A DNA stretch of 64,000 bases from Acinetobacter zhairuonensis (GTDB taxonomy: Bacteria; Pseudomonadota; Gammaproteobacteria; Pseudomonadales; Moraxellaceae), in the NCBI RefSeq assembly GCF_022601715.1, contig NZ_JAKVIM010000001.1, forward strand, positions 248,001 through 312,000, read 5' to 3'. Positions 27,850-38,192 of the stretch are shown piece by piece; position 1 is the first letter of the stretch, and each line of letters begins with the position of its first letter. The notes under the pieces are model-generated. The model did not search any database. It was not told the origin of the DNA and saw nothing but the letters and a program-made list of their open reading frames with translations. The translations under genes and the position numbers were made by a program.

Positions 27850-28809
27850 CTAACCTTGAATTTGCATTAAAGCAATATCCTGTAATTGTTGAAGTTGGGT
27901 CGTTCCTGGGCTAAATAATCCATTATCGACTTGCTGTTGGTAATGGGTAGTAAATGCACGTGCACGGTTTTCTGGAGAAACTGCAAGCGTGGTCAGACGT
28001 AAAAACCAGAATCCATTAATCGCAGAATAAGGCAACACAAAACCCTTAAACTTCTGGTTTGGAATTTTGTCTGTAATCAAGTCACGATCATAATCGACAG
28101 AAAACAAAGAACCTGCAGGTAAACACACGCCATTCATCAATACAGGCTTTAAACTGATACAGGAGTGGTTGTCACCCATATTCAGTTTTTCTAACAAAAT
28201 AGGCTGCTGCTGCTCATCGACAAAAATATTGATTTCACCCTGTCTCAGCATACGACCATGGGCAATTTTCAGGAAAAAATTTTCCGCCATAGGGCATGAG
28301 CCAACCTTGGGCTTCTCGGATAGGGCAGTTAATTCTACCAAGCCTGTCTGAGTGTTGCTTCTTGGCAAAATAATATCGCTAATCAGGTCACACAGCAGTT
28401 TGCTTTCTTCGAGCTGTGCATGTGTAGAAATATTTCGCAATTGTTGCTGAAGCGAGATGTGCTGTTGAATTTCGTTCTTTAATTCTGATGCAGTCGAGTC
28501 GGGTAGCGCTTGAGCCGCTGGATTTTGATCGAGATTATGCCAATCTGAGATCTGAAACTGTGATTGCTCAAGGAGAGTTTTCAGTGTTTTGCTATCAAAC
28601 TGGTCAAATAATTTTAAGTCAACAAAGTCTTGCGACAATCTGGGGCTATTAATATAGTCTGCCAACACACGAGTCGCTTGGGTGTAGCCACAGCCTCTGC
28701 GTTCTGTTTGGTGGGAAAAATGTTCATTCAACATTTCAGTAAGTTTGGATGATAGAGGATGAACATGTTGTTTGAATAATTGAATAATTTCGTGATTGGT
28801 TTCGCGCAT
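27850..28809 (-). CDS. Conserved protein of unknown function, paired with the deacetylase
   Basis: 319 residues, no signal peptide or membrane helix. The N-terminal half is helical and Gln-rich (LKNEIQQHISLQQQLRNIS); the C-terminal half has more strand character (ILLEKLNMGDNHSCISLKPVLMNGVCLPAGSLFSVDYDRD) and then NGFWFLRLTTLAVSPENRARAF. I do not recognise the family. It is the first gene of a two-gene unit with the deacetylase, four bases apart. It might supply a substrate or partner, but nothing in the sequence proves that. Confidence 0.75.
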   Translation of the reverse strand: MRETNHEIIQLFKQHVHPLSSKLTEMLNEHFSHQTERRGCGYTQATRVLADYINSPRLSQDFVDLKLFDQFDSKTLKTLLEQSQFQISDWHNLDQNPAAQALPDSTASELKNEIQQHISLQQQLRNISTHAQLEESKLLCDLISDIILPRSNTQTGLVELTALSEKPKVGSCPMAENFFLKIAHGRMLRQGEINIFVDEQQQPILLEKLNMGDNHSCISLKPVLMNGVCLPAGSLFSVDYDRDLITDKIPNQKFKGFVLPYSAINGFWFLRLTTLAVSPENRARAFTTHYQQQVDNGLFSPGTTQLQQLQDIALMQIQG

Positions 28810-28998
28810 CCTTGCCTCATTTTACGCAGTCATATGTTTGTGATGTACATTGTTAAAAGTATAAATGTACATTTTATTCTCAAGTTTCATTTGGGTTTTC
28901 GCATCCTACAATAGCAAAAAAATGTTTAAATAAAATAGCTTATCGATTTTACATTGCTTATTTGCATATTTTATACTCGCTTGCTTTCTGTAAAATAA

Positions 28999-29022
28999 AA
29001 AACCAGCCACGAGAGCTGGTTT
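28999..29022 (-). terminator. Terminator after the Lon-like protease gene
   Basis: On the minus strand, stem AAACCAGC / GCTGGTTT followed by TTTT. Confidence 0.85.
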
Positions 29023-29043
29023 CATATTCTTCACAGTACCGAA

Positions 29044-31665
29044 TTAATGATTAAGATTGGATTGACTGGCTGAAACTTCGACCGCTTCACTACCTTCTTT
29101 CAATAATTCATCAGTTAATTCCGTTGGTGCTTTGACTTTTTTCTTGCCCTTTTTAGCTTTTTTCTTTTTCTTCTTCGGCTCTTCTTCAATTTCCGCACCA
29201 TCTTCGATGGCTTGCCAATATTCTAGTTGCTCCATGACCGCTGCGTAAATTGAGCCTTTGCTATAACGACCTTTTTTATCCAGTGTCCCTACAGGGCGCG
29301 CCATTAAGATTTCAAGGGCTTGATCAATGATATCAATCGCATGAATGTGGAATTGACCTTGCTCAACAGCTTCACGAACATCTAGACGTAACATTAAATG
29401 TTGCATGTTTTGACGTGGAATAATTACTCCTTGTTTACCTGTAAGACCTTGTAATTTACATGCATCGAAGAAGCCTTCGATTTTGGCATTTACACCGCCA
29501 ATAGGTTGTACTTGACCCAATTGGTTCATCGATCCAGTAATTGCCCATGATTGGTCAATTGGTAATTGGCTAATTGCAGAAATCAGTGCGGAGAGTTCAG
29601 CCACAGTTGCACTGTCTCCATCGACCTGACCATAGCTTTGTTCAAAAGCAAGCGCCGCAGAGAAATGTAGGATTTGCTCACGACCAAAATGCGCTTTTAA
29701 GAAGCTGGACATTAACAGTATGCCTTTGGCATGCAATGAACCACCGAGTTCTACACTACGCTCAATATCGAGGATGTCACCACCACCTTGATAGACAGAG
29801 GCGGTTAGGCGAGAAGGTAAACCAAACTCAACATCGGCATAGTGAATAACAGACAGAGCATTGATTTGTCCAAGACGATGACCTCGGGTTTCAATCAGTT
29901 GTGTACCACGTGAAAGGTCCTGCCAATAGAGCTCACGCAAATAGCCCAAGCGGTATTGGCGATGCTGTAGCGCGGTATTAATGTGCTTGTCAGCCACCAT
30001 CTTGTCACCTGCTTGCGCGGCATGATGATGTGCTTCACGGATCAAATCGCCTAAGGTTAAGGCATGCAGGGATAGCGAGCTTTGGTCTTCCGCTTGACGG
30101 CTGGAATCCGTGAGTAGGGCAGCTAAAGCTGAACGATCAAAAGGCAATAATTTGTCGGCTTGAACATAGTCGGCAATGAGCTGCATATAGGCTTGTTCAT
30201 TGTCGTCATTACGTTGCAGCGTATCGGTAAAGTCTGCACGAATTTTAAACACACTGCCGAGCTCTGGTTCAAGTTCCAGAATCTCGTAATAGATTTCTGG
30301 TTCAGCCAATAAAATGACTTTAATATTCAGCGGAATCGCAGCAGGCTCAATTGAAATGCTGCCTGTGAGCGTCAACATATGTTCTAAAGAAGACAGTTTC
30401 AACTTGCCAGATTTGAGCGCACGTTTTAAACCTTGCCAAGCATAAGGTTGCTCAAGCAATTGCTCCGCTTCAAGCATCAAGAAGCCGCCATTGGCTTTGT
30501 GTAGCGCACCTGGGCGAATTAGTGTGAAATCTGTGGTAATGGTGCCATTTTGCGTGAGCTGTTCGACGTGTCCCAACAGGTTGTAATGTGTTGGGAAGTC
30601 TTCAAAGATGACAGGGGCGCCACTATTCGGCTTGTAAGTAACAATAATATTGGCTTGATAGCGCGCAGGTACTCGGCTAAAAAGACCAGGGCTGAAATCA
30701 TCTTCTTCTTGCTCAAGCACGATTTCGACATTGTTAATAATGTCTTCCGCATAATATTTAAGGTAATCCGCCAGACCTTCAACTTTTGAAAATTTATTCA
30801 AGAGTAGGTCAATGCGCGGCATCACCACTTGGTTGGCAATTTCCCGATTCAGCTCTTGGACTTTGTCACGGGCATCATCTTCAAGATCGCCCAAATGCAG
30901 TCCTAAACGCTCGAGTTTTTTATCCATATAGCGCATATGGGAGACAATTTCAGCACGCTGCTTACTGCTCAGCGCATCAATGTCCTGTTGCGACATTTCA
31001 ACCAGTTGATCATCTTTTATATGAACTGGGATAAAGCAATGTTCATCATTGCGTGTCACCAGTTTTAAATCAAGTTCTGCACCTTCTTTGGTTAAATCGA
31101 CCAAAGCTTGCTGTTGTTCATCGCCTGTTTGTTGCTGAATTAGCTCAATACGATTGTGATAAGTTTCCGCGGTAAAGCGACGTTCAAGTTGCTTTAAGAT
31201 AGTCTGCCATGTTTGATGCAACATGCTTTGGAATTTAGGTGCTTGTCCCGCAGGTAGTTGTAGTGCGATGGGTTGGCGTGGTGACTTGAAGTTGTTGACA
31301 TAAATCCAGTCATTTGGTGTCGGCATGGTCTTGGCATGTTGCTGTAACAAGCGTTTAACCATGGTGCGTTTACCTAAACCCGCAGTCCCGACCGCAAAAA
31401 TATTATAGCCAGAATAAGGCAGGGCAATTCCAGCTTCGACTGAAGCACGGGCACGGTCTTGACCAAGAAAATTATTCAGAGGTTTGATGCGTTTGGTTGA
31501 AGTAGGAATATTGGTTAAATTCGGAATATGTGTCAGCTGTTCCGGTTTTAAACGGGTTTGATTTAAAGTGTTCTGAATTTCTGCTTGCTCGAAGGCTGTC
31601 ATCAGATGGTTTTTAGGATCTCGTGAATTATTATTTGAAAGGTTGGTAGATAAAGATGAATTCAT
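29044..31665 (-). CDS. Lon-like ATP-dependent protease (YcbZ/LonH type)
   Basis: 873 residues from ATG 31665; the frame runs on to a TTG at 31752, which I rate less likely. The AAA domain has Walker A GTAGLGKRT (about 93-101). The C-terminal Lon-type protease domain has its catalytic serine in VDGDSATVAEL (about 685) and lysine in GGVNAKIEGFF (about 728). This arrangement matches the YcbZ-like group of Lon relatives. The last ~50 residues carry a striking lysine-rich run (about 14 lysines) and an acidic tail, which might bind DNA, RNA or acidic substrates. It diverges from ampG. Confidence 0.9.
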   Translation of the reverse strand: MNSSLSTNLSNNNSRDPKNHLMTAFEQAEIQNTLNQTRLKPEQLTHIPNLTNIPTSTKRIKPLNNFLGQDRARASVEAGIALPYSGYNIFAVGTAGLGKRTMVKRLLQQHAKTMPTPNDWIYVNNFKSPRQPIALQLPAGQAPKFQSMLHQTWQTILKQLERRFTAETYHNRIELIQQQTGDEQQQALVDLTKEGAELDLKLVTRNDEHCFIPVHIKDDQLVEMSQQDIDALSSKQRAEIVSHMRYMDKKLERLGLHLGDLEDDARDKVQELNREIANQVVMPRIDLLLNKFSKVEGLADYLKYYAEDIINNVEIVLEQEEDDFSPGLFSRVPARYQANIIVTYKPNSGAPVIFEDFPTHYNLLGHVEQLTQNGTITTDFTLIRPGALHKANGGFLMLEAEQLLEQPYAWQGLKRALKSGKLKLSSLEHMLTLTGSISIEPAAIPLNIKVILLAEPEIYYEILELEPELGSVFKIRADFTDTLQRNDDNEQAYMQLIADYVQADKLLPFDRSALAALLTDSSRQAEDQSSLSLHALTLGDLIREAHHHAAQAGDKMVADKHINTALQHRQYRLGYLRELYWQDLSRGTQLIETRGHRLGQINALSVIHYADVEFGLPSRLTASVYQGGGDILDIERSVELGGSLHAKGILLMSSFLKAHFGREQILHFSAALAFEQSYGQVDGDSATVAELSALISAISQLPIDQSWAITGSMNQLGQVQPIGGVNAKIEGFFDACKLQGLTGKQGVIIPRQNMQHLMLRLDVREAVEQGQFHIHAIDIIDQALEILMARPVGTLDKKGRYSKGSIYAAVMEQLEYWQAIEDGAEIEEEPKKKKKKAKKGKKKVKAPTELTDELLKEGSEAVEVSASQSNLNH

Positions 31666-31869
31666 CTGTTCAAGTTTTTGGGTCACTGTGAAATCCAAAA
31701 CGAAATATTGCGGTAGAGATTTAAGGTATACAGGTTTGGCGTAAAAATTCAAGCAATGCCGCTGTATTTATCATCAAAATAGCGTAATGATTTCATAAAT
31801 ACTGTTGAAACCCGAGTACTTAAACGGTTGAATAGCACACATGATTTTTTTGTAGAAAATAATAACCGA

Positions 31870-34029
31870 ATGACAACTCAAGCAAATGGATGGAAAGCTG
31901 CATTTCAGGCATTTATAGATCGGCGAGCTGCAATTATGCTGTTCCTCGGTTTTTCTGCGGGTATCCCAATCTTGCTCATCTTTTCTAGCCTTTCATTATG
32001 GTTAGGCGAAGCTGGGATTGATAAAAGTGCGGTGACTTTTTTCAGTTGGGCAGCACTTGGCTATTCCTTTAAGTTTGTTTGGGCGCCTTTAATTGATGAA
32101 TTACCTGTTCCATTTTTGACCCAGCGCTTGGGGCGTCGTCGCGCTTGGTTATTGATTGCGCAGTGTCTGATTATTTGTGCTATTTGTATTATGGCATTTT
32201 CCGACCCTGCTTTAGGGCAGAGCTATTTATATCAAATGGCTGCTGGGGCAGTGTTATTGGGTTTCTCTGCGGCAACGCAAGATATTGTGATTGATGCTTA
32301 CCGTATTGAATTGGCTGAAACCGAAATGCAGACGGTTTTAGCATCGACCTATAATGCGGGTTATCGTATCGGCATGATTGTGGCAGGTGCCGGAGCTTTG
32401 TTTCTGGCGGCCTCATTAGGTACAGCCAAAGGCAATTATATTTACAGTGCTTGGAAAATCACCTATCTCGCCATGGCAGCAGTAATGTTGGTGGGTATTG
32501 TGACCACTTTGATTATCCGTGAGCCGAAGGTCAATCGTATTTATAAAGATTATCAACGCTCAGATTACTACCGTTTAGTGATGGTGTTCTTTGTCGCGGT
32601 GATCAGCTTTGTACTCTCTTATATCTATTCAGGGGCCTTGATTGAAGCTTTGACAGCATCTTTAGCGATAAAAGATTCATTTTTATTGTTTTGCTTTGAG
32701 GCATTACGTTTTATCGCTTCTGCTGTAATTGCACTGCTGATTGGTACACTGTTGGTCAAGATGGGTGCCGTCAATAAGCAAATGGCGTTTGAAACTTGGG
32801 TAAATCCAATTGCAGATTTCTTTAAACGCTATGGCGTAAAGTTAGCTTTAGTGCTGTTACTGCTGATTGGTTTTTACCGTATTTCTGACATTATCGCGGG
32901 TGTGATTTCTAATGTTTTTTATCAGGACTTGAATTTTACCAAAGAGCAGATTGCGGAAGCCGTAAAAATATATGGGGTGATTTTTAGTCTTTTAGGGGGA
33001 TTTTTAGGGGGTTTACTGGCACAGCGCATGAACATCATGAAACTGATGTTTGTAGGGGCTATTCTTGCCAGTTCAACCAACTTAATCTTTATCGGTTTGG
33101 TAAAATCTGGTCAGCCTTTACAGCCCGTTGAAGTATCTATTGGGGAACAGAAATATCAGGTACAAGCAGATGAGGTGGGGTATTGGAAGCTGCATGTTCC
33201 TGCTCAGGTACTGAATCAGTCTAATCAAATTCAAGCTTCGGTTGCGTATACAGACCAACCTGAAGAAAAAACATCGGTAGATATGCCTTATTTAACAGGT
33301 ACTACCTCTCAATCGATGATCTTATTCCCTCTAACTGCGGATAATGCCTTAAGTCCGAAAGAAGCCAAGCAATCTGTAGTAGTCAAAGGTCAAGTTCAGG
33401 GTGTCGATATCGGCCAATTGCAGGCGGATCAACCTGTCAGCATATGGTTGGATGGTCAATCCTATCCAGCCAAACTCGATGCACAGGGCATTTTCAGTGC
33501 TGCTATAGAGGGTAAATTACTGCAAAATGCAAAAAATAAACAACTTACAGCCCAATTAAATGAACTGCATGCAGATTCGTCACTCAAGGTCAGCCATGTG
33601 TATCAAGTGTCTAATCAACAGTCTGCTCTAGAGTTGACAGTTGATCCAATTAGCGCACCTACCGATGCTCAACAAGACGTATTGATTACAGGTAAAGTCA
33701 TTAAGCCATACAGTTCTTTGTGGTTATATTTTGCGATTATTGTTGATAATTTGGCTTCAGGTTTGGCGGGTGCGGCATTCATTGCCTTCCTCTCTAGCTT
33801 GACCAGCGTTTCATTTACCGCAGTACAGTATGCTATTTTTAGTTCATTGATGACCCTGACACCTAAAATATTAGGCGGTTATTCGGGTACGATAGTAACT
33901 AATATTGGTTATCCAAATTTTTTCCTTATGACCACTCTAATTGGGATTCCGATTTTAATTTTGGTGGTTTGGGTCGCGAAATTACTCCGTGATCATCAAC
34001 ACACACAACTTCAACAGAAGGATGAATAA
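31870..34029 (+). CDS. ampG: AmpG-family muropeptide transporter with extra periplasmic-type domain
   Basis: 720 residues from [12 protein letters not shown]; the frame begins earlier at a TTG. The MFS part carries AmpG features such as [39 protein letters not shown] and [17 protein letters not shown]. AmpG brings anhydromuropeptides from the periplasm to the cytoplasm for recycling. E. coli AmpG has about 490 residues; the excess here lies between late helices, about residues 410-620, and is soluble, with repeated pieces such as [20 protein letters not shown] and [20 protein letters not shown] that resemble Ig-like adhesin domains. gloA starts one base after the stop. Confidence 0.88.
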   Translation: MTTQANGWKAAFQAFIDRRAAIMLFLGFSAGIPILLIFSSLSLWLGEAGIDKSAVTFFSWAALGYSFKFVWAPLIDELPVPFLTQRLGRRRAWLLIAQCLIICAICIMAFSDPALGQSYLYQMAAGAVLLGFSAATQDIVIDAYRIELAETEMQTVLASTYNAGYRIGMIVAGAGALFLAASLGTAKGNYIYSAWKITYLAMAAVMLVGIVTTLIIREPKVNRIYKDYQRSDYYRLVMVFFVAVISFVLSYIYSGALIEALTASLAIKDSFLLFCFEALRFIASAVIALLIGTLLVKMGAVNKQMAFETWVNPIADFFKRYGVKLALVLLLLIGFYRISDIIAGVISNVFYQDLNFTKEQIAEAVKIYGVIFSLLGGFLGGLLAQRMNIMKLMFVGAILASSTNLIFIGLVKSGQPLQPVEVSIGEQKYQVQADEVGYWKLHVPAQVLNQSNQIQASVAYTDQPEEKTSVDMPYLTGTTSQSMILFPLTADNALSPKEAKQSVVVKGQVQGVDIGQLQADQPVSIWLDGQSYPAKLDAQGIFSAAIEGKLLQNAKNKQLTAQLNELHADSSLKVSHVYQVSNQQSALELTVDPISAPTDAQQDVLITGKVIKPYSSLWLYFAIIVDNLASGLAGAAFIAFLSSLTSVSFTAVQYAIFSSLMTLTPKILGGYSGTIVTNIGYPNFFLMTTLIGIPILILVVWVAKLLRDHQHTQLQQKDE

Positions 34030-34030
34030 T

Positions 34031-34432
34031 ATGCGAATGCTCCATACCATGCTACGTGTAGGCAATTTAGAACAATCTTTAAAGTTCTATACCGAAGTGC
34101 TCGGTATGACTTTGCTTCGTAAACGTGATTATGAAGAAGGTCGTTTCACATTGGCTTTTGTTGGTTATGGTGATGAAGACAGCACCACAGTGCTTGAATT
34201 GACACATAACTGGGATACAGATCAGTATGATTTAGGCAATGCTTATGGTCATATCGCGATTGGTGTAGAAGATGCCTATAAAGCGTGCGAAGAGATTAAA
34301 GCGCGTGGGGGTAAGGTTGTGCGTGAAGCAGGTCCAATGAAAGGTGGTGTCACCGTCATTGCTTTTGTTGAAGACCCTGATGGTTATAAAGTGGAGTTGA
34401 TTCAGCAAGATTCAAACGCACGTAATAACTAA
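34031..34432 (+). CDS. gloA: Lactoylglutathione lyase (glyoxalase I)
   Basis: 133 residues from [20 protein letters not shown], very like E. coli GloA. The metal ligands can be placed: His5 (LHTML), Glu near 56 (VLELTHNW), His near 74 ([10 protein letters not shown]) and Glu near 122 (KVELIQ). It converts the methylglyoxal-glutathione hemithioacetal to lactoylglutathione, with nickel or cobalt in this class. It is one base after ampG with a weak AAGGA site inside the ampG end, so translation is probably coupled. Confidence 0.95.
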   Translation: MRMLHTMLRVGNLEQSLKFYTEVLGMTLLRKRDYEEGRFTLAFVGYGDEDSTTVLELTHNWDTDQYDLGNAYGHIAIGVEDAYKACEEIKARGGKVVREAGPMKGGVTVIAFVEDPDGYKVELIQQDSNARNN

Positions 34433-34497
34433 GCCTCGTGTTATTGATTAACTAAATATTGAATATAGCCCTTGAACAGCTAGCAATATTTGTACAG

Positions 34498-34550
34498 CCC
34501 AGTAAGATGAAGTTGACCTGCGGGTAAAATTTGTCTACTGGGTTTTATTT
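34498..34550 (+). terminator. Possible terminator after gloA
   Basis: CCCAGTA and TACTGGG pair over a long, partly structured loop and a T-rich tail follows. Confidence 0.45.
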
Positions 34551-34592
34551 CATCTTTACTTTTTTAAAATAGATATAACAGGATGTTAAGCA

Positions 34593-35570
34593 ATGAACAT
34601 GCTCAAGCTTCTTGCCTTGGATCGCTTTACTTTACTTTTAGTTGCCATGGTTGTACTGGCTTCTTTTCTCCCTGTCTCTGGTTCAGCTGCCCATTTTTTT
34701 AATGTCATCACCACGATTGCAATCGCTATTTTATTCTTTTTACACGGTGCAAAATTATCCCGTGAAGCAATCGTTCAGGGGATTATGCACTGGAAATTTC
34801 ATGTACTGGTCTTTGCCTTTACCTTTGCGGTATTTCCTATTTTAGGCTTGTTGGCAAAACCTGTATTGTTACCCATGCTAGGGCAAGAACTTTATTGGGG
34901 CTTCTTGTTCATGTGTTTTTTGCCTTCAACAGTACAATCTTCAATCGCATTTACGTCAGTAGCCAAAGGGAATGTCGCCAGTGCAGTGTGTAGCGCCTCA
35001 TTCTCGAATATCATCGGGATGTTTATTACTCCGGTCTTGGTGAGTGTGTTTATTCTAGGGAAATCGGAACATGGGTTTGATCCGACATCCTCGATCATTC
35101 AAATTACCTTATTGCTGCTATTACCATTTGTGTTGGGGCAACTGTTTCGTCCGCTGGTTTACCCTCATATGATGAAAGTGCCACGACTGGTTAAAAGTTT
35201 TGATCAAGGCTCCATTTTGATGGTGGTTTATGGCGCATTTAGTAGTGCGGTTGTTGCAGGGTTGTGGAATGAAGTGAGTTGGCAGACCCTGTTGCTTTTG
35301 GTACTGGCATGTTCGGTCTTTTTAACAGTCATTATGCTATTGGCGTATTATCTGCCGAAGTTATTTGGCTTTAACCGCAAAGACCAAATCGCGATTTTTT
35401 TCTGTAGTTCTAAAAAGACGCTCGCAAGTGGTGTTCCAATGGCGCAGATTTTATTTATTGGTCAGCCCTTAGGGATGATTGTTTTGCCGATTATGATTTT
35501 TCACCAAATTCAGCTGATGGTGTGTGGCATTATTGCGAATCGGTGGTCAAAACAAAATCCTGATGAATGA
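34593..35570 (+). CDS. SBF-like bile acid:sodium symporter family protein (YfeH type)
   Basis: 325 residues with about ten hydrophobic helices over the whole length. The conserved stretches FLHGAKLSREAI (about 48), FLPSTVQSSIAFTSVAKGNVASAVCSAS (about 108-135) and FCSSKKTLASGVPMAQ (about 270) fit the SBF-like group (YfeH), related to the bile acid/sodium symporter family. The transported solute is unknown. It appears to be its own transcription unit between gloA and rpmE. Confidence 0.86.
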   Translation: MNMLKLLALDRFTLLLVAMVVLASFLPVSGSAAHFFNVITTIAIAILFFLHGAKLSREAIVQGIMHWKFHVLVFAFTFAVFPILGLLAKPVLLPMLGQELYWGFLFMCFLPSTVQSSIAFTSVAKGNVASAVCSASFSNIIGMFITPVLVSVFILGKSEHGFDPTSSIIQITLLLLLPFVLGQLFRPLVYPHMMKVPRLVKSFDQGSILMVVYGAFSSAVVAGLWNEVSWQTLLLLVLACSVFLTVIMLLAYYLPKLFGFNRKDQIAIFFCSSKKTLASGVPMAQILFIGQPLGMIVLPIMIFHQIQLMVCGIIANRWSKQNPDE

Positions 35571-35655
35571 AATGAAGAGAATAGTTCGCTATCTTAATTT
35601 ATTTACCGTATAATAGTGCCCACTTGTTGTGCTTAGCTCTGACGGTATCCGTCTC

Positions 35656-35699
35656 GGTGGGCCAAAAGAATGGTCTGTTGTGGTGTTGGCCTGCTTTTT
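35656..35699 (+). promoter_or_regulatory. Hairpin with T-run in the rpmE leader
   Basis: GGCCAA (35660-35665) pairs with TTGGCC (35686-35691), extended outward by wobble pairs, and CTTTTT follows. It lies ~80 bases before the rpmE start codon, so it could be an attenuator in the leader or the terminator of the preceding unit. Confidence 0.45.
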
Positions 35700-35776
35700 A
35701 GCTTTCCTTGCGATTTGCAAGAGTGGTCAATTGCGATGACAGCATAAGCCTTTCTTACACTTAGGAGTAATCGACG

Positions 35777-36004
35777 ATGCGCGCCGATATTCACCCAAAA
35801 TATGAAAAATTAGTAGCAACTTGTTCTTGCGGTAACGTAATCGAAACTCGTTCATCTGTTGGTAAGGAAACTCTTTACCTAGACGTATGTTCTGCATGCC
35901 ACCCATTCTACACTGGTAAGCAAAAGAACGTTGACACTGGTGGTCGTATCGACAAATTCAAGCAACGTTTTGCTGGTATGTCTCGTTCTATCAAACGCGA
36001 CTAA
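35777..36004 (+). CDS. rpmE: 50S ribosomal protein L31 (zinc-type)
   Basis: 75 residues. The four zinc-binding cysteines are present: TCSCGN (Cys16, Cys18) and [11 protein letters not shown] (Cys37, Cys40), so this is the zinc-containing form rather than the zinc-free paralogue YkgM. The family ends [11 protein letters not shown], as here. AGGAG lies before the ATG. A strong terminator follows at once. L31 bridges the two ribosomal subunits. Confidence 0.97.
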   Translation: MRADIHPKYEKLVATCSCGNVIETRSSVGKETLYLDVCSACHPFYTGKQKNVDTGGRIDKFKQRFAGMSRSIKRD

Positions 36005-36016
36005 TACCCCAGTTGT

Positions 36017-36047
36017 AAAAAAACGAGCCAATGGCTCGTTTTTTTAT
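36017..36047 (+). terminator. Terminator after rpmE
   Basis: Stem ACGAGCC / GGCTCGT with an AAT loop, flanked by A- and T-runs. Confidence 0.9.
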
Positions 36048-36092
36048 GTCTTTAGATTATTAAATGTAGCAATTGGTAGCAGTGTACAAGAC

Positions 36093-38192
36093 CTATTGGT
36101 CTTGTACATCAATCAAATGGTCCAGTTTTTTCTGGAAATAATCACCTTGCAGATAACGCGCTTCGACGTTCCATGCATTTGCGAACATGGTCATATTGTT
36201 TAGCTCACGCAATAGCATCTGTATTGGCTTGATTTCATGGAAGTGATTAATCTGTTCTTGTAAATCTTCCGTAGATTTGTCTGAATCCAACATTTTCGCT
36301 AACTGAGAGTGCAAGGTGACTTGGTGGACATTCATTTGATTCAAGATAGACTCGCTGTAGATGGAATGACCAAAATCACGTAAAGAAATTTCTGCACCAC
36401 TTTGAATTAATTGAGCGGTAAATTTCTGCGCATCATTTAGATTTTTGGAAATGTCTTCTTCCGAGAACTGGAGCACTAAAGGATGAGCTTGCTTACTGCC
36501 CACAATGGTAATTAATTTGGCAATAAACTCAGGGAAGCTACGGTCAGAGAAGAGGACTTCCTTGTTCAAATTGACAATAATTTTGGCATCTGGATATTGG
36601 GTAATAAAGTTATGCAATTGTTTGCATGCTTCAACCAAAATCCAGCGATCCAGTTTAATTGAAAACTCAGGATCGTCAGCTAACTCTCGAATCGCTGTAA
36701 TATCTTGCCATGTATTCTTGTAAATGAAGCCGCTGGTGACTTCGTAAGTGTATAAATTGCTGTCTTGCTTGTCATAGAGCTGTTGATATTTAAGGTGAAT
36801 TTCACCTCGTTCCAAGCTTTTTTGTAAGGCATTGAGCAGGCTAGTCTCTCCTTGATGATTGAGGTCTAGACTGTGATCAACTAGCTCGATATTGCTCGGT
36901 GAAGATGCAGCAAGTTCAATACTATTTTCTTGCTGCGCAGGTAAAGGTGTATTGTATGCACGTTCTGTATATTGCTCAAATTGCTGCTCATCTTTAATTT
37001 CTTTATTGATGAGGGTGTAGCCAATGCGTAAATTTAATGGGAACGTTTGCTGATTGACACCTAATAATTGCGGTTTGCTTAATGGGCTTAAGCCGATTAG
37101 TTTAGACTGAAGCACATCCTCGCTTGCACCTTGGAATAGTCCTATATACAAGGCATGGTTGATTTTAAATAATGGTACATTGGTTTGTTCTTTTAGAAAA
37201 TTTTGTATATTCGAAAAATAGGCATTTGACGTAGACCAATCTTGCTGGAAGACTGATTCAGGGCAAGCAGCGAGCGAGAACAAAACCAAGGCATTAAAAT
37301 CAGAAGGTTGTTTCGCAATAGTGCGGTTGATTTGTTGATATGTATTGGGTTTTTGAGGAGTTATTTCGGCTACTGGTGTGCTAACTAATGGCGTAGCAAT
37401 GACTTCATTTGCTGCTAATTCAATGGTGATTTGTAAGGCATCATCTTCACTTGCAGGTAAAAATTCAATCTTGAGTGGATTCAGTTTTACATGATCATTC
37501 AGCGTCGTAATTTCTAAACGTGCTTGATCAAATTGACCTTGCGATATTTTTTTAAAGCGTACTTTGAAATCATTCAAATCTTTGGGTTGTAGGATATCAA
37601 GCAAAGGCAAGCCAATAATGTCATCTTCACTTTTTAAGCCAAATAAGTCGAGATAATCCTGATTGGCTTCAATATGAATACCTTCTTGGATAATCGCAAC
37701 GGCTTTATTGCTGTCAGCAACCAAAGCCTGCGCTTGCGTTTGTATATTCTCCAATTCCTGCATTAAATGCAGCTGCCCTTGGTTAAGGCGGCTAAAGGAA
37801 AGCGCACGCAATAAGGAAAGATAGAAGCGATCAGGATAATCTAGATTGGTGACATCGTAGATTCCTTTTCGAATATAAGTCGCATATTGATTTGGCTCAT
37901 AATTGTCAGGTTTGAGTAAAATGAGCGGAAGTTCAGGCTGTTTAGATAAGCGAATTAAACTTAATGCTTGCTCATACTTTAAATCGTAAGCACGACCAAA
38001 AATGACGATGTCCCAATTTAAATGAAGCTGTTTTTCGAAGGTCTGTAGATCATCCAGCAAAAATGCATGGACTTGATGTTCGCTTGCTGTCAAAAGCTCA
38101 CAAATTTTATTAAAACGAATTTGGTTATCATCGATAATGAGTAAACGAGTTTCCGTACGTTTTAACTTTTTGGACAATAGTGGATTTCTCAC
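36093..38192 (-). CDS. FimX-like REC-PAS-(degenerate GGDEF)-degenerate EAL protein
   Basis: 699 residues from a GTG at 38192 that forms a GTGA overlap with the upstream stop, with GGGAAG as its ribosome binding site; an ATG five codons earlier is also possible. Order: receiver-like domain (about 15-130; the acidic pair IIDD is kept but the phospho-acceptor site reads IVIFGR), PAS (about 160-270), a poorly kept GGDEF-like region without GGDEF (about 290-430), and EAL (about 450-695) with YEVTSG where EAL is expected and RDFGHSIYSES in place of DDFGTGYSS. Catalytic residues are lost, so it should bind c-di-GMP rather than cleave it, as FimX does in type IV pilus control. Confidence 0.82.
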   Translation of the reverse strand: MRNPLLSKKLKRTETRLLIIDDNQIRFNKICELLTASEHQVHAFLLDDLQTFEKQLHLNWDIVIFGRAYDLKYEQALSLIRLSKQPELPLILLKPDNYEPNQYATYIRKGIYDVTNLDYPDRFYLSLLRALSFSRLNQGQLHLMQELENIQTQAQALVADSNKAVAIIQEGIHIEANQDYLDLFGLKSEDDIIGLPLLDILQPKDLNDFKVRFKKISQGQFDQARLEITTLNDHVKLNPLKIEFLPASEDDALQITIELAANEVIATPLVSTPVAEITPQKPNTYQQINRTIAKQPSDFNALVLFSLAACPESVFQQDWSTSNAYFSNIQNFLKEQTNVPLFKINHALYIGLFQGASEDVLQSKLIGLSPLSKPQLLGVNQQTFPLNLRIGYTLINKEIKDEQQFEQYTERAYNTPLPAQQENSIELAASSPSNIELVDHSLDLNHQGETSLLNALQKSLERGEIHLKYQQLYDKQDSNLYTYEVTSGFIYKNTWQDITAIRELADDPEFSIKLDRWILVEACKQLHNFITQYPDAKIIVNLNKEVLFSDRSFPEFIAKLITIVGSKQAHPLVLQFSEEDISKNLNDAQKFTAQLIQSGAEISLRDFGHSIYSESILNQMNVHQVTLHSQLAKMLDSDKSTEDLQEQINHFHEIKPIQMLLRELNNMTMFANAWNVEARYLQGDYFQKKLDHLIDVQDQ

